Shown: positions 42,522 through 51,673, numbered from the stretch's first letter. The stretch is 51,921 nt of DNA from Syntrophaceae bacterium UBA2251 (GCA_002347815.1 DDXV01000039.1:1-51921), one strand, 5' to 3'. Made by a program: numbers and translations. Notes: generated by a model not told the origin, from the letters alone.

Positions 42522-43268
42522 TTACACGATTTTGATGGGGCCCTCGATGCTCCCCGACAGAAATTGAGCGATGACGGGGTTGGCGGAGGTCCGGATTTCG
42601 TCCGGGCTCCCATGGGCGATGATCTTTCCCTCGTAGAGCATGGCGATCCGGTGTCCGATCTCGAAGATGGACTGGATGTCGTGGCTGATCACCACACAGG
42701 TCAGCTGGAAGCGCTTCTGGGTGTCGATGATCAGACGGTTGATCGCCTCCGTCATGACCGGATCGAGCCCGGTCGTCGGTTCATCGAACAGGACGATCTC
42801 CGGATTCAGCGCCACGGCGCGGGCCAGACCGACCCGCTTGCGCATCCCGCCGCTCAGCTCCGCGGGCATCTTCTCCTCGACGCCCGTCAGGCCGACGGCC
42901 TGAAGGCGTTCGGAGACGATCCGCCGGATTTCATCCTCCCGGTAAGGCGTGTGCTCGCGCAGGGGGAAGGCGACGTTTTCCCCCACCGTCATGGAATCGA
43001 ACAGGGCCGCCTCCTGGAAGAGCATCCCGAACTTCTTCCGGATCTCGTTCAGGTCCCGGTCGTTGAGCTGGGCGATGTCCACGTCGTCGATGAAGATCCG
43101 TCCGCTGTCCGGCTTCATCAGTCCGATGATGTGCTTGAGGAGGACGCTTTTGCCTCCCCCGCTGCGGCCGATGATCACCGTCGTCTTTCCGCGCTCGATC
43201 TCAAGATCGACGCCGTCCAGGACCGTCTGCCGGCCGAACGACTTATGAACGTCTTCCAGACGAATCAA
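42522..43268 (-). CDS. mlaF: MlaF-type ABC transporter ATPase
   Basis: A 248-residue ATPase of the MCE/Mla lipid transport family. GRSGGGKSVLLKHIIGL is Walker A, LSGGMRKRVGLARAV the signature and IVLFDEPTTGLDPV Walker B; the ending ILFDEPTT to QSIFEIGHRIAML fits the H-loop region. The start is TTG at 43268-43266 with an AGGGTGA-type ribosome binding site. Tandem 7-bp repeats fill the gap to mlaE (43288-43322). Confidence 0.95.
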   Translation of the reverse strand: MIRLEDVHKSFGRQTVLDGVDLEIERGKTTVIIGRSGGGKSVLLKHIIGLMKPDSGRIFIDDVDIAQLNDRDLNEIRKKFGMLFQEAALFDSMTVGENVAFPLREHTPYREDEIRRIVSERLQAVGLTGVEEKMPAELSGGMRKRVGLARAVALNPEIVLFDEPTTGLDPVMTEAINRLIIDTQKRFQLTCVVISHDIQSIFEIGHRIAMLYEGKIIAHGSPDEIRTSANPVIAQFLSGSIEGPIKIV

Positions 43269-43287
43269 ATCCCCTCACCCTTTTTTT

Positions 43288-43322
43288 CTTCGCCTTTCGT
43301 CTTTCGCCTTTTGCCCTTCGCC
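43288..43322 (-). repeat. Five tandem 7-bp repeats before mlaF
   Basis: On the minus strand the unit is GGCGAAA/G with variants GGCGAAG, GGCAAAA, GGCGAAA, GACGAAA, GGCGAAG. It runs from the last base of the mlaE stop codon into the poly-A and ribosome binding site ahead of mlaF, which uses a TTG start. Such tracts can change length by slippage. Confidence 0.7.
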
Positions 43323-44101
43323 TAGAACATGATCGCCGTCAGAAAATAATCGCTGATCAGAATGGTGATGGCCGCCAGAACGACGGCCTCCGTCGTGGCC
43401 CGCCCGACCCCTTCGGCGCCCCCGCGCGCATTGAAGCCCTTGTAACAGCCGATGAGCGACAGGATCAGTCCGAAGCAGGCCGCCTTGACGAGCCCGTTGT
43501 AGATATCCCCCAGATCCACCAGTTTGGTGATGTTTTTGATGAAGATGCCGGAGTTGATGTCGAGCAGGTGGACGCCAACGAAATACCCCCCCAAGATCCC
43601 GCAGAAATCCGAAACGACGGTCAGGAGGGGCACCATGAACACGCCCGCCAGAACGCGCGGAACGATCAGGTGTTTGACGGGGTTCGCCGCCATGACGGAG
43701 AGGGCGTCGATCTGCTCCGTGACCCGCATCGTTCCCAGTTCGGCCGCCATGGCGGACCCCGCCCGCGCGGTCACCATCAGGGCGGTCAGGACCGGCCCCA
43801 GTTCCCGGGTCATGCCGAGGGCGACGGTCGACCCGACCAGCGCCTCGGCGCCGAACATCCGGAAACCGTGATACCCCTGCAGCGCCATGACCATCCCGGT
43901 AAAGGTCCCGGTCAGAACCACGACGAAGATCGACTTGACGCCCACGAATTCCATCTGCTTGAAGATGTTCCGCGCCTTGAGGGGCGGCCGGAACATCCAG
44001 GCCATGACGGAGAGGAAGAGGAGCAGGATCCGCCCCATTTCCTCCACGTAGGACATCATGGCCTTGCCCAGTCCATCCAGGGCAGCGGAAATTGCGTTCA
44101 T
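43322..44101 (-). CDS. mlaE: MlaE-type lipid transport permease
   Basis: A 259-residue membrane protein of the MlaE/PF02405 permease family, with about six hydrophobic segments. Motifs are FVGVKSIFVVVLTGTFTGMV, VMVTAR in LMVTARAGSAMAAELGTMRVTEQIDAL, and ALGLILSLIGCYKGFNARGGAEGVG shortened, all typical. It moves lipids across the inner membrane with MlaF as its ATPase. The ATG at 44101 directly abuts the ddl stop codon (44102-44104), so the genes are coupled. Confidence 0.95.
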   Translation of the reverse strand: MNAISAALDGLGKAMMSYVEEMGRILLLFLSVMAWMFRPPLKARNIFKQMEFVGVKSIFVVVLTGTFTGMVMALQGYHGFRMFGAEALVGSTVALGMTRELGPVLTALMVTARAGSAMAAELGTMRVTEQIDALSVMAANPVKHLIVPRVLAGVFMVPLLTVVSDFCGILGGYFVGVHLLDINSGIFIKNITKLVDLGDIYNGLVKAACFGLILSLIGCYKGFNARGGAEGVGRATTEAVVLAAITILISDYFLTAIMF

Positions 44102-45169
44102 CTACAGGGGTCCCTTTTTGTTGGCGTGCACCTCGACGGCGGCGGCAATGATGGCCTCGATCAGACCCGCCTGCGTGATCCCCGAGGCCGCCGCCTGGTG
44201 AAACAGGACGGTGGAGGGCGTCATGCCGGGAAGGGTGTTCGGTTCGAGGACCACCACCCGTCCATCCGCCAGGACGAACATGTCGATGCGGGCATAGCCC
44301 CTGAGGTCCAGGGCGCGAAAGGTCCGGACGGCGACGTCCTGGATCCGCGCGAGCGTCTCTTCGGGAAGCCGGGCCGGGGTCTTGTTTTCCCCCTGCCCGT
44401 AGAGAAACTTGTCTTCGAGGGACAGGACCTCGGCGGTCGCGATCGTCTCCGACGGCGTCAGCGCCCGCGGGGCGTCCGTTCCGATCACGCCGCAGGTGAC
44501 CTCCATCCCCGCGAGGTACTCCTCCACCAGGGCCTGCCGGTCCCACCGGAAGGCCCTGGTGAGGGCGGCCGCCAGTGCCTCCCGCGTCGAAACCTTCTCC
44601 ACCCCCGTGCTGCATCCCTCCCGGGCGGGTTTGACGACGCAGGGGTAGCCGATCCGGCCCTCGATGTCCGCCAGGATCTCCTCCTGTCGCCCCCCGGACC
44701 ACGCGGCGATCTCCAGGGGAACCGTCTTGGGGACATCGATGCCCTCGAGCGCGAGAACCTTGCGACTGGCGTACTTGTCCATGCCCAGGGCCGAGGCCAG
44801 CACGCCGGATCCCGTGTAGGGGATCTTCAGGAGTTCCAGCAGTCCCTGCATGCACCCATCCTCGCCGTACTTGCCGTGCAGTCCCAGGCAGACGACGTCC
44901 ACCCGCGCCCTCAGCGCCTCGTACGGAACCGGCGTCGCTTCCGCTTCCAGGTCCTCCTCGATGTCCCGGGTGCTGTTGCGCATGAGGAGCTTGAGCGGGA
45001 TCTCCCAGAGGCCGGCCCGGCTGTCCATGAAGATGGGAACCGGCTCATAGGCGCCGCGGTCGATCTTGCTGAAGATGTTCCGGCCGCTTTCAAGCGAGAC
45101 TTCCTTCTCCGAGGAGATCCCCCCCATGACGACGCCGACCTTCAATTTTTCTTTTCCCGTGTTTTCCAT
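44102..45169 (-). CDS. ddl: D-alanine--D-alanine ligase
   Basis: A 355-residue ATP-grasp enzyme that joins two D-alanines for peptidoglycan precursors. VGVVMGGISSEKEVSLESGR is the Ddl start, LGLHGKYGEDGCMQGLLE the Rossmann part, REGCSTGVEKV binds ATP phosphate and EPNTLPGMTPS holds the metal and substrate residues (the canonical EVNTxPGxT). E-P-N replaces the usual E-V/I-N, a minor change. It follows an outer-membrane barrel gene by 21 bases and precedes mlaE without a gap. The best candidate in the window for the real Ddl. Confidence 0.9.
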   Translation of the reverse strand: MENTGKEKLKVGVVMGGISSEKEVSLESGRNIFSKIDRGAYEPVPIFMDSRAGLWEIPLKLLMRNSTRDIEEDLEAEATPVPYEALRARVDVVCLGLHGKYGEDGCMQGLLELLKIPYTGSGVLASALGMDKYASRKVLALEGIDVPKTVPLEIAAWSGGRQEEILADIEGRIGYPCVVKPAREGCSTGVEKVSTREALAAALTRAFRWDRQALVEEYLAGMEVTCGVIGTDAPRALTPSETIATAEVLSLEDKFLYGQGENKTPARLPEETLARIQDVAVRTFRALDLRGYARIDMFVLADGRVVVLEPNTLPGMTPSTVLFHQAAASGITQAGLIEAIIAAAVEVHANKKGPL

Positions 45170-45190
45170 GCCTTGAAATCTTCGTCCCCT

Positions 45191-45973
45191 TTAGAATCCG
45201 AGCGTCAGGCCCGCATAAGGACCCGTATAGAACACATCCATCATGTAGTTGTTCTGGTCCACCTTGAGCTGGACCAGTTTGTAGCCGGCATGGATGTCGA
45301 GGAACGGAAAGGGGGTGAGGGACAGGTCCGCCAGGGCTTCATAGGCGTAGTTTTCGGAATCGGACGCCCCCGCCGTCGCCTGGGCCCTCAGCTCGAGCAG
45401 GTCCGCCAGAAGCCCGACATGAACGCCCAGCCCGAGCATGGGAATCCAGGAGTCGAAGGATTCCGTCCGGTCGAACCCGGTCCCGGTCGCGTTCAGCTTG
45501 AAGCTGCCCGTGGAGTACTTGACCTGGGCGATGCCGCCCAGTGAAAACCCCGCCAGAATGTTCTCCATGTCGATGAAATCGTACTGGTACTTGAGGTCGA
45601 ACATGGAGTACGACATCTCCGACTCGACCGCCGTGCCGCTCAGGAAGGTGGCCCCTTTGAACTTGAGATTCGAAGCGAGGATCTGGCTTTCCTGGTAATC
45701 GAAGGGGGTGAACATCAGGCTCAGGTGGTGGCGCCCCACCCCGCCGAAGGCTTCGACCGAGTAGGTCGCCTCGTTCCCGATATCCAGCACGTCCTTCGTG
45801 TCGATCTTCGTCCCCTCGTCCCCGGAGGTGGTCGCCTGGACGTCCAGATTCTTGAGTTCAGGAAACCACACCCATCCCCGGGCGCCCAGTTCGAAGGCGG
45901 ACGCCGACGTCGCCATGACCAGCACGAAGGCGATCACGCATCCCCCTATCCACCCCCTCATCCGCAGCTTCAT
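45191..45973 (-). CDS. Outer-membrane beta-barrel-like protein
   Basis: A 260-residue protein with a signal peptide ending near SASA (about residue 23-24). The mature part alternates Gly/aromatic and polar residues in strand-like runs, ending LTLGF with a terminal Phe, as in outer-membrane barrels. The start at 45973 is chosen for AAGGAGGATGTG just ahead; a longer frame from 46138 has no such site. No specific family recognised. Has its own promoter at 46091-46119 and sits between the two ligase-like genes. Confidence 0.8.
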   Translation of the reverse strand: MKLRMRGWIGGCVIAFVLVMATSASAFELGARGWVWFPELKNLDVQATTSGDEGTKIDTKDVLDIGNEATYSVEAFGGVGRHHLSLMFTPFDYQESQILASNLKFKGATFLSGTAVESEMSYSMFDLKYQYDFIDMENILAGFSLGGIAQVKYSTGSFKLNATGTGFDRTESFDSWIPMLGLGVHVGLLADLLELRAQATAGASDSENYAYEALADLSLTPFPFLDIHAGYKLVQLKVDQNNYMMDVFYTGPYAGLTLGF

Positions 45974-46090
45974 CACATCCTCCTTTTTCGGATTTTTTCC
46001 GATTTCTCCCGGCCCCTCCGGGAGGCCGCAACGGAACGCGCACTGACGACGCCCCGCAGGGTCCCGGGCGGAACCGGACCATCGCCTCTT

Positions 46091-46119
46091 TCTATATGAT
46101 TGTTCGATGCGCTTGTAAA
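46091..46119 (-). promoter_or_regulatory. Promoter for the barrel-ddl-mla operon
   Basis: On the minus strand TTTACA at 46119-46114, 17 bases, TATAGA at 46096-46091. It starts right after the stop of the upstream ligase-like gene, giving a 110-nt leader. Confidence 0.55.
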
Positions 46120-46122
46120 GAC

Positions 46123-47178
46123 CTATAGCGGGCCGCACTTTTCCTGATGGATCCTCCGGGCGTTCTCGATCAGGCGCGAGATGATCATCGACGGGAGCAT
46201 CCCGGAAGAGGCGGCCTGCTCGAAGAAGAAGGAAGACGGGGCCATGCCGGACGAGGAATTGGGATCCGTGATCAGGATCCGGCCGTCGGCCAGATAAAAC
46301 CCGTCGATCCGGCCGTAGGAACGAAAGCCCAGGGCCCGGAAGGCGCGCAGGACCTCGGTTTCGATCCGCTCCACCATGGCCGCGGGGATGTTCTTGGGCG
46401 GCGTGAACTTCCGGCAGCGGCCGGGCATGTACTTGTCGTCATAGGTAAAATATTCGCTCTGGGGCATGATTTCCGTCACCTCGAGCGGCCGGGCCACGCC
46501 GTCCTCCTCCAGAACGATGCTGGAGAATTCGATGCCGTCCAGAAACTCTTCCGCCAGGACGGCCCGGTCCCATTCCAGCGCCGCCTCGATTCCTTTGTCC
46601 AGGTCGTTCCCGTCCCGGATCACGGTGACGCCGACGCTCGATCCCTCCCGGATTGGCTTGGTGAAAAACGGAAAGGGAAAGTGCTCGCATACCCGTTTCC
46701 TGACGGCGGCCCGGTCCCTCCGCCATTCCTCCTCGCGGACGAGGAGGCTGTCCGGAACGCCGATGCCGGCGGCCCGCAGGATTTTCTGCTGGAGGTGCTT
46801 GTCCATCCCCAGGGCCGAGGCCAGGACACCCGGTCCGGTGTAGGGGATCCGCAGGAGCTCCAGGAGGCCCTGGATGCACCCGTCGTCGCCGTACTTGCCG
46901 TGGAGGGAAATGAAGGCAAAATCGATCTCCCGGGCGAGCCCCTCGTACGGGATGCGCCGGGCCTCGGTTTCGAGGCGTTCCACGATGTCCGTCGTGGTGT
47001 TCTGAGAAACGAGCTGCCAGGGAATCACCCACAAGCGCCCGTCGGCGTCCATGAAGATCGGGACGGCCTCGTAGGCCTCCCGGTCCAGATTGTCGTAAAC
47101 ATTCCGGCCGCTGTTCAGGGAGACCTCTTTCTCCGAGGACATGCCGCCCAGGATGACACCCACTTTCAGCTTTTCCAT
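46123..47178 (-). CDS. Ddl-like ATP-grasp protein with altered active-site motif
   Basis: A 351-residue paralogue of the Ddl at 44102: VGVILGGMSSEKEVSLNSGRN, SLHGKYGDDGCIQGLLELL and REGSSVGVTVI are shared. The metal and substrate motif reads ITDPNSSSGMAPSS where the partner has LEPNTLPGMTPST: the metal Glu is Asp and Thr-Leu-Pro-Gly is replaced by Ser-Ser-Ser-Gly. It may use other substrates or be regulatory. The start follows alr by 43 bases on the same strand. The ATG is preceded by GGGAGCGGGAA. Function unproven. Confidence 0.85.
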   Translation of the reverse strand: MEKLKVGVILGGMSSEKEVSLNSGRNVYDNLDREAYEAVPIFMDADGRLWVIPWQLVSQNTTTDIVERLETEARRIPYEGLAREIDFAFISLHGKYGDDGCIQGLLELLRIPYTGPGVLASALGMDKHLQQKILRAAGIGVPDSLLVREEEWRRDRAAVRKRVCEHFPFPFFTKPIREGSSVGVTVIRDGNDLDKGIEAALEWDRAVLAEEFLDGIEFSSIVLEEDGVARPLEVTEIMPQSEYFTYDDKYMPGRCRKFTPPKNIPAAMVERIETEVLRAFRALGFRSYGRIDGFYLADGRILITDPNSSSGMAPSSFFFEQAASSGMLPSMIISRLIENARRIHQEKCGPL

Positions 47179-47221
47179 TTTTCCCGCTCCCGGCAACGTC
47201 CGTCTGCCGTCCGTCCGCCCA

Positions 47222-49180
47222 TCACGCATCCCAAATGAAGGTCACGCCGCTTTTGGGGAAAATCCATTCATCGGCGCGGACCGCGAGGGCGATCGACTTC
47301 CCCTTTTCGCGGACGACCTCGGGATCGGGGTGCTTGCCCGCAAAGAAACTCACCTCCCGGACGTTCTTGAGACCCGTCCCGGCATAGTTGAAGGAGATGT
47401 TGAGCCCGCGCGTCGGGTAGACCAGATAGACGGAGAAGATGTTGCCGCTTCTCGATTTCTTCGTGATGATTTCGATTTCGACCTTGACCGGCCGATTCAG
47501 CTTTTTCCGGAGGACGTCGCCCCCGCACCAGACTTCATAGCCCCGGTCGGTGTTTTCGGCCCGGATCAGAGGGATCGCCTCCCCGTCGATCCGAACGGCA
47601 TCGACCCGGAAATCCCGGGCCGCCACGAGGTCCTCGCCCCGGCTCAGAAGCCAGCGGTACTCGCAGCGCGGGTCGTCGAAAAACTGTTCCAGCTGTTCGT
47701 TGTTCAGGGCGCAGCCGATCATGAACACGGAATTCCGGATGGTCTTGACGTATTCGACATGGGTCGTTACCTGGAAATAGTCGCCGCGCGCGTGCGGCTT
47801 CCCGCCCGCCTCCGGCGGCAGCGCCCGCACGGAGATGTCGTAGCGGAAGTCCGTCCGCAGTTCGAGCTGCCGGTCCTCCTTGCCGAAGAGGGTTTCGAAC
47901 ATCTCGTAGTAGATCGCGTCGCCCAGTTCGACGTTTCTCGCCCGGGTCTGGAAGCAGTTGCGGATGATGCTGTCGATGCGGGTCAGGGACCGCTCCTCGT
48001 CGGGGATGAAGATCCGGCGCAGGCGGGGTTCGACGGAGTCCCGCATCCCCTGGCTCAGGAAGATGCGCGGCGCGCGCTTGCCCAGCGCGCAGAGGATCTC
48101 GTAGCTGATCGTCTTGACCTTGTCCGCGATTTCATTGGCCGAGATGGACTCGTCGCCCTGGCGCCCGAGCAGGACGACCTCGTCGCCGATCCGGCAATCC
48201 TCGACATGGGTCACGTCGACCGTGCACATGTCCATGGAAACCCGGCCGATGATGGGCGCGCGCCGCCCGCCGATCAGGACCTCCCCCTGGTTGGACAGAA
48301 TCACCCCGTAGCCGTCCCCGTAGCCGACGGGAATCGTGGCGATCTTCGTCGGCCGCTCCGTGACGTAGGATCTCCCGTAGCCGATGCCGCGCCCCGCGGG
48401 AAACTCCTTGACGAGCACCACCCGCGTCTTGAAGCTCATGACCGGCTTGAGATAGGCCCGCGTCTCCGTCTCGAGCGACGGGTAGACCCCGTACGACATG
48501 ATCCCGGGCCGGACCATGTCGAGATGGAAGGCAGGGTAGTTCAGAACGCCGCCGCTGTTCGACATGTGGCGGACGGGAATCCGGATGTTTGCCGCCGCGA
48601 GTTCGTCCAGCAGGCGCCGGAACAGCTCCCACTGCATGTCGTTGTAATCCGTCAGTTGCTCGCTCGACGACAGGTGGGTGAAGATCCCCTCGACCTCCAG
48701 ATGAGGACACGAAACGATCTGGCGGATCATGGGCAGCGCCCCCTCGTAGAGGGTGCCGCCGCGCCCCATGCCCGTATCCACCTCGATGTGGACCGGACGC
48801 CGGGCGCCGGCCTTCCGGAAGCGCCGCTCGAGTTCCCGGGCAAAGCCGAGATCCGAGACGGACGGGGTCAGGTTGTACTTGATGATTTCGTCGATCTCGG
48901 AGGCCAGCGAGGGGCTCAAGATGAGAATCGGGGCGCTGATGCCGCTGACGCGGAGCTGCACGCCCTCGTCGGCGTTGGCCACCCCCAGCATGGACGCTCC
49001 GTTTTTCAGGGCCACGTTCGAAATCTCGATCGCCCCGTGACCGTAGGCATCCGCCTTGACCACCTGAAGGATCTTCACGTCCGGGCCGACGATCCGCTTC
49101 AACTCCTCCCCGTTGTGGGTGAAATGGTCCAGGTCGACCTCGACCCAGCTGCGATATTTCTCTTCCGCGGGAACTGACAT
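47222..49180 (-). CDS. alr: Alanine racemase with long uncharacterised C-terminal region
   Basis: A 652-residue protein. Residues 1-374 form a complete PLP alanine racemase that interconverts L- and D-alanine: VVKADAYGHG (Lys42), THLSSS, HMSNSGG, MVRPGIMSYG and GIGYGRSY (Tyr268). The domain ends near ALGKRAPRIF, where usual racemases (about 370 residues) stop. About 278 further residues follow, with strand-rich character and an end ...SGVTFIWDA; I do not recognise this region. It could be a regulatory or partner-binding domain. It follows the cyclase gene by 11 bases, and the ribosome binding site is poor, so coupling is likely. Confidence 0.9.
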   Translation of the reverse strand: MSVPAEEKYRSWVEVDLDHFTHNGEELKRIVGPDVKILQVVKADAYGHGAIEISNVALKNGASMLGVANADEGVQLRVSGISAPILILSPSLASEIDEIIKYNLTPSVSDLGFARELERRFRKAGARRPVHIEVDTGMGRGGTLYEGALPMIRQIVSCPHLEVEGIFTHLSSSEQLTDYNDMQWELFRRLLDELAAANIRIPVRHMSNSGGVLNYPAFHLDMVRPGIMSYGVYPSLETETRAYLKPVMSFKTRVVLVKEFPAGRGIGYGRSYVTERPTKIATIPVGYGDGYGVILSNQGEVLIGGRRAPIIGRVSMDMCTVDVTHVEDCRIGDEVVLLGRQGDESISANEIADKVKTISYEILCALGKRAPRIFLSQGMRDSVEPRLRRIFIPDEERSLTRIDSIIRNCFQTRARNVELGDAIYYEMFETLFGKEDRQLELRTDFRYDISVRALPPEAGGKPHARGDYFQVTTHVEYVKTIRNSVFMIGCALNNEQLEQFFDDPRCEYRWLLSRGEDLVAARDFRVDAVRIDGEAIPLIRAENTDRGYEVWCGGDVLRKKLNRPVKVEIEIITKKSRSGNIFSVYLVYPTRGLNISFNYAGTGLKNVREVSFFAGKHPDPEVVREKGKSIALAVRADEWIFPKSGVTFIWDA

Positions 49181-49191
49181 ATCGATACCGG

Positions 49192-51441
49192 CTACTTCCG
49201 CGTCATGGTGCAGACCCCGTCCCAGTCCTCGGGCGGGGGTTCCTTCTGAAGCTCAACGCACCGCTCGAGATAGAGTTCCGCGGGCGAATCGCCCGGTCTC
49301 ACTTCCAGGACCTTCCGGAAGGCGGCCATCGCGTCATCCCAGCATCCCTGCCGGTAAAGGGCCAGGGCCTCGTCGAACAGACGGATGAGGTCCCTCCATT
49401 TCGCCTCGTCCCGCTTTTCGCCCAGGAGTTCATAGATCCTGACCGGCAGTTTTTTCCCCTTGACCCGGACCATATCCAGTTCGCGGCAGCAGAGCTTTTC
49501 CTTGACGGCCGCGTACGTGTACTCGCTGATCACGATGTTGGTGCCGTACTCCTTGTTGATCCCTTCGAGCCGGGAGCCCAGATTGACGCTGTCCCCCATG
49601 ACCGTGTAGTCGAAGCGCATCTCGGAGCCCATGTTTCCCACGACCATGTCGCCCGAGTTGATCCCCACGCCGATGTTAAGCACCGGCCGGCCCTCGTCGG
49701 TCCATTTCTTCTGGAGCGTCTTCAGGGCCTCCATCATCCCCAGGGCGGTTCGGCAGGCCCGCAAGGCGTGGTCGGGCTGGTCCAGGGGGGCGCCGAAAAC
49801 CGCCATGATCGCGTCTCCCATGTATTTGTCCAGGAGCCCTTCATACTTGAAGACGATGTTGGTCATGGCCGTCAGGTATTCGTTCAGCAGGTGAACCAGT
49901 TCCTCCGGCGACAGCTTCTCCGAAACGGTGGTGAATCCCCGGATATCCGAGAACAGGACGGACAGGTCCTTCTTGTCTCCCCCCAGCTTCAGCTTATCGG
50001 GGTCCTTCAGCATTTCGGTGATGACGGAGGCGGTCAGATAATACTGGAACGCCCCCCGGATCTTCTTCTTCTCCCGTTCTTCCGTCACGTAGCGGTAGAC
50101 CGTGATGCCGAGATAGATGGTCATCATCGTCAGGACGGGGTAGATGAGGTTGAGCCAGATGTTGAGCCGGGAAAAGATGACCGCGTTGAACACGACGAAG
50201 ACGGTGAGCGCGGCCAGGATCAAGAGAACGCCCTGCACCGCCTTGAGCCGCGGCGCGGCCATGCCGATGAGCAGGCCGCAAAGGACGATCGCGCACATGT
50301 CGATGAACATCGTCCACGCGGAATGGAGGAGGAATCGCTGATGCAGAATGTTGTCGATCGCCGTCGCATGGATCTCGACCCCGGGGTAAACGGCGCTGAA
50401 GGGCGTCACGCGCAGATCGTAGATCCCCGTCGCCGTCGCGCCGATCAAGACGATCTTGTCCTTGAAGGTTCCCGCCGGCAGGCGGTTCGCGTAGACATCC
50501 GCGGCGGAATGGTGGGGGAACGTCTTCGCGGGTCCCAGGTAGTTGAGGAGCAGCCGGCCCGACTCGTCCGTGGGAATCTCGATCGAACCGAGCCGAATGC
50601 TCTCGACGCCGAATTCGGCCAGATTCAGGGTCAGCATCGGCCCGTCGAGATACTGCATAAGGGTGGAGAGGGCCAGCGACGTATAGTAGCCGTCGCGGAA
50701 CTTGATGACGAGCGGCGACCAGCGGATCGTCCCGTCGGAGTCCGGAAATGCATTAAAATAGCCGCTGTTCTGCCCCGCCGCGGAAATGGCTTTCAGGTTG
50801 GTCACCGCGGCATATGCCGGCACGATGGGGGAATCATTCGATTCGGGCGTCATCTTGACCGTCGCATAGCGGGAATTGCGGATGTACTTCTCCCCCTCGC
50901 TGATCTGCCGTTCGGTCATGTGTTCGGCGTCCCGCTTCTGAATGTGGAAGAAGTACCCGAGGGTGACGTTCCTGGCCCGCGCAATCGCCTGCGCCAGGGC
51001 GGCATCCGTATCGGCCCCTTTCTGTTTTCTGCCGATCAGCGAGGACAGTTGCCGGTCATGGATTCCCAGGCGCTTCATCTCGCTGCCCAGACTGGCCAGG
51101 GTTTTCAGGCTGGAATTTTCGTCCGGTTCCGCGAAGACGACGTCGAAGCCGACCGCCTTGGCCCCTCCGGCCTTCAGGCGCTCGACGACCTTTGCCACGG
51201 TCGTCCTCGGCCAGGGCCAGCGCCCGAGCTCGTTGAGGCTTTTTTCATCGACGGTGACGATCACCGTCTCGCCGCCTGACGGCAGCTCGCCGCGTGAAAC
51301 CATCCTCAGATCGAGGGCCTTGAGCTCCATAAACTTGATGAAGCGCACATCGACGAAAAAGAGCGTCAGGGCGATGAGGATGACGAGCACCGTGATCTTG
51401 AAGGGCGTGACCGTGAACAGTTTTCGAATCCGTTCCCCCAT
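49192..51441 (-). CDS. CHASE2-domain adenylate/guanylate cyclase
   Basis: A 749-residue membrane receptor. An N-terminal helix (about 12-30) leads to an extracytoplasmic CHASE2 domain (about 35-330), then three hydrophobic segments, then a class III cyclase domain (about 455-640) with VLFSDIRGFTTVSEKL, KYMGDAIMAVFG and DYTVMGDSVNLGSRL. The C-terminus has TPR-like helices (ALALYRQGCWDDAMAAFRKVL). It senses an unknown envelope signal and makes cAMP or cGMP. GGAGGT stands five bases before the ATG. First gene of the run with alr and the ligase-like gene. Confidence 0.92.
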   Translation of the reverse strand: MGERIRKLFTVTPFKITVLVILIALTLFFVDVRFIKFMELKALDLRMVSRGELPSGGETVIVTVDEKSLNELGRWPWPRTTVAKVVERLKAGGAKAVGFDVVFAEPDENSSLKTLASLGSEMKRLGIHDRQLSSLIGRKQKGADTDAALAQAIARARNVTLGYFFHIQKRDAEHMTERQISEGEKYIRNSRYATVKMTPESNDSPIVPAYAAVTNLKAISAAGQNSGYFNAFPDSDGTIRWSPLVIKFRDGYYTSLALSTLMQYLDGPMLTLNLAEFGVESIRLGSIEIPTDESGRLLLNYLGPAKTFPHHSAADVYANRLPAGTFKDKIVLIGATATGIYDLRVTPFSAVYPGVEIHATAIDNILHQRFLLHSAWTMFIDMCAIVLCGLLIGMAAPRLKAVQGVLLILAALTVFVVFNAVIFSRLNIWLNLIYPVLTMMTIYLGITVYRYVTEEREKKKIRGAFQYYLTASVITEMLKDPDKLKLGGDKKDLSVLFSDIRGFTTVSEKLSPEELVHLLNEYLTAMTNIVFKYEGLLDKYMGDAIMAVFGAPLDQPDHALRACRTALGMMEALKTLQKKWTDEGRPVLNIGVGINSGDMVVGNMGSEMRFDYTVMGDSVNLGSRLEGINKEYGTNIVISEYTYAAVKEKLCCRELDMVRVKGKKLPVRIYELLGEKRDEAKWRDLIRLFDEALALYRQGCWDDAMAAFRKVLEVRPGDSPAELYLERCVELQKEPPPEDWDGVCTMTRK

Positions 51442-51555
51442 GAATGACCTCCTTCCCCTTCCCCGGAGTGTCCGACGCCAACGGTTGAGGCGTGCCCGCA
51501 ACCGCGCCATCTCCCTGTTCCGGCACGCCCAGGCCTTCGCTGTCTTGGATGGCGC

Positions 51556-51584
51556 ATCATATGCAGAGCCCCCCGTAATGTCAA
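51556..51584 (-). promoter_or_regulatory. Sigma-70 promoter for the cyclase-alr operon
   Basis: On the minus strand TTGACA at 51584-51579, 17 bases, TATGAT at 51561-51556; a leader of about 108 nt precedes the cyclase start. Confidence 0.7.
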
Positions 51585-51673
51585 GGCAAACGTGGGGGTT
51601 AGGGCATGGCGGACGGGATGGCGGCGCGCCGTCGGAAGACCGATCCCTGCGGGCGGCGGCGGGCGATAATCGC

